Positions 6,911-9,430 of a stretch of 9,430 nt of DNA are shown here, in pieces. The stretch's first letter is position 1. Every line of letters starts with the position of its first letter. The DNA comes from JBBAEA01 sp041656175 (GTDB lineage Bacteria; Myxococcota_A; Bradymonadia; UBA4248). The translations under genes were made by a program, and so were the position numbers. The DNA lies in contig JBBAEA010000133.1 in assembly GCA_041656175.1 (NCBI GenBank), positions 1 to 9,430 of the forward strand, given 5' to 3'. The notes below the pieces were generated by a model that saw only the letters and a program-made list of their open reading frames with translations, had not been told where the DNA came from and searched no databases.

Positions 6911-8482
6911 TTAGTGCTCTGGTTTTAACAAAGGAAAAAGTATGACGTCGCGGATAGATTCGCAAGCCGTTAGGAGCATGACTAGGCGGTCGATGCCTAG
7001 GCCGCAGCCTGCGCAAGGGGGCATGCCATATTCCAAGGCGCGGATATAGTCGGCGTCCATGGGGTGCGCCTCCTCGTCGCCGGCGGCTTTTGCCTCGATT
7101 TGGTCGAGAAAGCGTTGGCGCTGATCGAGTGGGTCGTTGAGTTCGGAGAAAGCATTGCCGATTTCGATGCCGCCGATAAAGACCTCGAAGCGGTCCACAA
7201 ATTCGGGGGCGGCGTCGTTGCGTCGGGCGAGCGGGGAGACGGATGCGGGGTATTCGCAGACGAATGTGGGTTGAATGAGGGAGGCTTCGCAGCGTTGCTC
7301 GAATATGGCCATGAGCAAGTGTCCGTCGCTTTGGGCGGCAATTTGTGCGGGCAAGGGCGGCTCGGGAAGTTCGCGGGCGGCGCGCTCTAGCACTTCGCGA
7401 TCGGCTAAGGCGGACTCGGGCAAATCGAGCGCTTGGGCGACGGCTTCGCGAATTCGTAGGCGTCGCCATGGGCCAGCAAGATCAATGTCGTAACCGCTCC
7501 AGTGAATTTTATGCGTTCCAATAGAGGATTCTGCCACATTTTGTACGATTTTTTCGACATATTGCATCATACTTTCGTGTGTTTCGTATGCCATGTAGAA
7601 TTCCATCATCGTAAATTCTGGATTATGGCGCCGACTTATGCCCTCATTGCGGAAGTTGCGATTGAGCTCAAAAACGCGTTCAAAACCACCAACAATTAAG
7701 CGTTTGAGATAGAGTTCGGGCGCAATACGCAAGTACAACTCCATATTATGCGCATTGTGATGCGTCTTAAACGGACGCGCCGCGGCGCCACCCGCGAGGC
7801 TGTGCATCATCGGTGTTTCGACTTCGAGGAAGTTTAGGGCGAGCATTTGCTTGCGAAGCTCACTGATAATGCGCGAGCGCAGCGCGAAAACGTTGCGAAC
7901 CTCATCGTTCATAATGAAATCTACGTATCGCTGACGCAGACGACTCTCGGTATCCGTGAGTCCGTGCCACTTCTCGGGGAGCGGACGTAGGCTTTTGCTT
8001 AAAAGCTCAAAGTGTTGGGCTCTAACGCTTAGCTCGTTTGTTTTAGTATAAAAAAGTGGACCATAAACCCCGATAATATCGCCAATATCAAGGCGCTTAA
8101 AAAGCTCAAAGGCTTCATCGCCAAGAACAGATTTGCTGATATGGATTTGGATTTTTGCTGTGCTATCTTTAATGACAGCAAACGCCCCTTTTCCAAAAAG
8201 CCGAACCGCCATGATGCGACCCGCCAAATGCGCAATTTCGCCCTTGGCTCCAAGCGCTTCAAGCTCTTCGTTCGTGCTATTTTTGTAGCGTTCGTGCAGA
8301 TCGCTCGCGCGATTTCGCGGACGAAAGCCCGAGGCAAAAACTTCGATCCCTTCCTCGCTAAGGGCCTTCATTTTGTCGATTCGACCACGCATAACCGCAT
8401 TTTGTGCAGCTATGTAGTCGGCATTTGACATATTGTTCTGTGGCTCCAATTGCACAGCAGTTTCTGGCTTTTGCTCACTCAT
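6911..8482 (-). CDS. lysS: Lysine--tRNA ligase, class II
   Basis: Cytoplasmic enzyme charging tRNA-Lys with lysine using ATP. At 523 aa it is slightly longer than the usual 490-510, because of a polar N-terminal tail of about 20 residues. The anticodon-binding OB fold spans about 84-165. The catalytic core has class II motif 1 around FLEVETPMM (218-226), motif 2 FRNEGISRRHNPEFTMMEFY (277-296, with the conserved RHNPEFT) and motif 3 GCGLGIDRLVMLL (492-504). GGAAARPF (231-238) is also typical of bacterial LysRS. The ATG at 8482 lies 12 nt after the prfB stop. AAAGG at that junction serves as its RBS, so the two are almost certainly co-transcribed. The last third is strikingly GC-rich compared with the rest of the gene, but the reading frame and motifs are intact. 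Confidence 0.97.
   Translation of the reverse strand: MSEQKPETAVQLEPQNNMSNADYIAAQNAVMRGRIDKMKALSEEGIEVFASGFRPRNRASDLHERYKNSTNEELEALGAKGEIAHLAGRIMAVRLFGKGAFAVIKDSTAKIQIHISKSVLGDEAFELFKRLDIGDIIGVYGPLFYTKTNELSVRAQHFELLSKSLRPLPEKWHGLTDTESRLRQRYVDFIMNDEVRNVFALRSRIISELRKQMLALNFLEVETPMMHSLAGGAAARPFKTHHNAHNMELYLRIAPELYLKRLIVGGFERVFELNRNFRNEGISRRHNPEFTMMEFYMAYETHESMMQYVEKIVQNVAESSIGTHKIHWSGYDIDLAGPWRRLRIREAVAQALDLPESALADREVLERAARELPEPPLPAQIAAQSDGHLLMAIFEQRCEASLIQPTFVCEYPASVSPLARRNDAAPEFVDRFEVFIGGIEIGNAFSELNDPLDQRQRFLDQIEAKAAGDEEAHPMDADYIRALEYGMPPCAGCGLGIDRLVMLLTACESIRDVILFPLLKPEH
6945..7500. other. GC-rich block inside the 3' third of lysS
   Basis: Counting 60-base lines, seven of the nine lines from 6961 to 7500 were counted, and they have 58-70 percent G+C. 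The flanking lines at 6901, 7501 and 7561 have about 35-37 percent. The block is also G-skewed on the plus strand (lines 7201 and 7321: 58 G against 26 C). It covers lysS residues of about 328-512. This is a direct composition count. Its cause is not established. Confidence 0.7.
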
Positions 8483-8494
8483 TGCTTCTAACCT

Positions 8495-9430
8495 TTATTT
8501 TCGAGGGTCTTTAGCACCCGCCGAACTGAGTAAATCCGAGGGGTCTTCTCCCCCCTCCGAGCTGAGTAAATAAGATTTAATAATTTGCTCAAGCTCGCCG
8601 TCTAAGACAGCAGAGGTGTTTGACGTTTCGTATTGGCTGCGATGATCCTTGACCATCTGGTAGGGATGTAACACGTAGCTGATAATTTGGCTTCCAAAAT
8701 CGATGGCTCTTTTGTTGGCGTTAACGGCGTCCATGGCTTTTTCTTGGCTTTGTTTTTCGAGATCGTAGAGCCGCGCCCGTAAAACACGCATGGCGGTGTC
8801 GCGGTTTTTGTGCTGAGAGCGCTCGTTTTGGCACGCGACAACAATTCCCGTTGGCAAGTGTGTTATGCGCACGGCCGATTCGGTTTTATTGACGTGTTGT
8901 CCGCCTGCACCGCTTGAACGATAAACATCAATGCGCAAATCCGCATCTTTTATGTCGATTTCGATCGAGTCGTCCAGCACTGGGAATACAAAAACGCTCG
9001 CAAAGGACGTGTGTCTTCGCGCGTTGGAGTCAAAAGGCGATATGCGAACTAAACGGTGCACGCCGCTTAAAGCCTTCATCATGCCAAACGCGTAGTCACC
9101 ATCGACCTGCAAAGTCACGCCCTTTACGCCCGCCTCCTCGCCGTCCTGATAATCCAAAATTTGCGAAACATAGGCTTTCCGTTCAGCGTAGCGCAAAAGC
9201 ATGCGCAGCAGCATCTCCGCCCAATCCTGGCTCTCCGTTCCACCTGCACCCGCCGTAATCGAAATGAGCGCGCCCCCCTTGTCGTTTTCGCCCCCCAACA
9301 TCCGCATCATCTCAAGCCGCGAAATCTCAGCCTCCGCCGCATCCAACTCATGGTCCGCGTCCAGCAACAACGCCGCCTCCCCCTCCGAACGCGCCAATTC
9401 CGCCAAAACCTCCGCGTCATCCAGCGCCGT
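8495..9430 (-). CDS. prfB: Peptide chain release factor 2 (5' end missing)
   Basis: RF2 recognises UAA and UGA stop codons in the ribosomal A site and triggers peptide release. The frame is open to the window edge: 311 residues are visible and roughly 55-65 N-terminal ones are missing. A TTG at 9406 is not a credible start, because the family's helical domain 1 continues upstream of it. Visible residues: end of domain 1 (1-50), the SPF anticodon tripeptide at 131-133, which marks RF2 rather than RF1, and the catalytic GGQ at 176-178 in SSGAGGQHVNKTESAVRI. The C-terminal helix ends near EQIIKSYLL. About 20 extra residues follow, made of two tandem copies of a 12-residue unit. The programmed UGA frameshift site common in prfB would lie outside the window. 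prfB is followed after 12 nt by lysS. Confidence 0.96.
   Translation of the reverse strand, partial: TALDDAEVLAELARSEGEAALLLDADHELDAAEAEISRLEMMRMLGGENDKGGALISITAGAGGTESQDWAEMLLRMLLRYAERKAYVSQILDYQDGEEAGVKGVTLQVDGDYAFGMMKALSGVHRLVRISPFDSNARRHTSFASVFVFPVLDDSIEIDIKDADLRIDVYRSSGAGGQHVNKTESAVRITHLPTGIVVACQNERSQHKNRDTAMRVLRARLYDLEKQSQEKAMDAVNANKRAIDFGSQIISYVLHPYQMVKDHRSQYETSNTSAVLDGELEQIIKSYLLSSEGGEDPSDLLSSAGAKDPRK
8498..8569 (-). repeat. In-frame 36-bp tandem duplication at the prfB 3' end
   Basis: The last 24 codons of prfB encode LLSSEGGEDPSD (8569-8534) followed directly by LLSSAGAKDPRK (8533-8498). The copies are identical at 7 of 12 residues. At DNA level CCGARCTGAGTAAAT recurs at 8521-8535 and 8557-8571, exactly 36 bp apart. 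The second unit runs to the stop codon. Confidence 0.8.

Noticed and set aside
7064..7390. Plus-strand open frame opposite lysS, Gly/Val/Glu-rich
   Set aside because: It is antisense to the GC-rich block of lysS, where few stop codons are expected. No ribosome-binding site or recognisable domain.
6906..7469. Long open frame on the minus strand overlapping lysS in another frame, extremely Arg-rich
   Set aside because: It lies wholly within lysS, which has clear motifs. The Arg/Pro/Ser bias is what a shifted reading of GC-rich DNA gives.
9404..9406. TTG as the start of prfB
   Set aside because: The same frame continues to the window edge with residues that fit the helical domain of RF2, and the protein from here would be about 60 residues too short.

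Overview
The window looks like a chromosomal segment from a Gram-negative, diderm bacterium, most likely a deltaproteobacterial/Myxococcota-type lineage. The evidence is an outer-membrane biogenesis cluster (BamA, LolD, LolC/E) joined to lysS and prfB, a gene neighbourhood I associate with that group. It also includes a cytoplasmic Ser/Thr kinase with the IAVGG/HRDIS-type motifs common in myxobacterial kinases. Base composition is moderate and patchy. The lineage call is inference from gene order and protein style, not from a search.

Layout: positions 1-265 are AT-rich and apparently non-coding, ending in a promoter with a perfect TATAAT. A plus-strand eukaryotic-type Ser/Thr kinase with one C-terminal membrane segment follows (290-1504). 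A short convergent gap with terminator-like repeats (1505-1617) separates it from a minus-strand block that fills the rest. In transcription order that block is prfB (RF2, start beyond the right edge), lysS, a LolC/E-family permease, lolD and bamA. prfB-lysS (12 nt apart) and lolD-bamA (ATGA overlap) are tightly packed. The lysS-lolC gap (84 to 194 nt depending on the start) and the lolC-lolD gap (210 nt) are longer and hold inverted repeats and a candidate internal promoter.

How the genes work together: RF2 and LysRS are translation housekeeping genes. LolC/E plus LolD form the inner-membrane ABC machine that extracts lipoproteins for delivery to the outer membrane, where BamA folds beta-barrels and depends on lipoprotein partners. 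Co-transcription would therefore tie lipoprotein export to outer-membrane assembly. The kinase is convergent and is not visibly part of this pathway.

I see no mobile element, CRISPR array, tRNA/rRNA or defence-like system. The content is essentially housekeeping. The points most worth a second look are a 12-residue tandem duplication at the RF2 C-terminus, a sharp GC step inside lysS, a large acidic insertion in the LolC/E periplasmic domain, and the structured spacers inside the operon.
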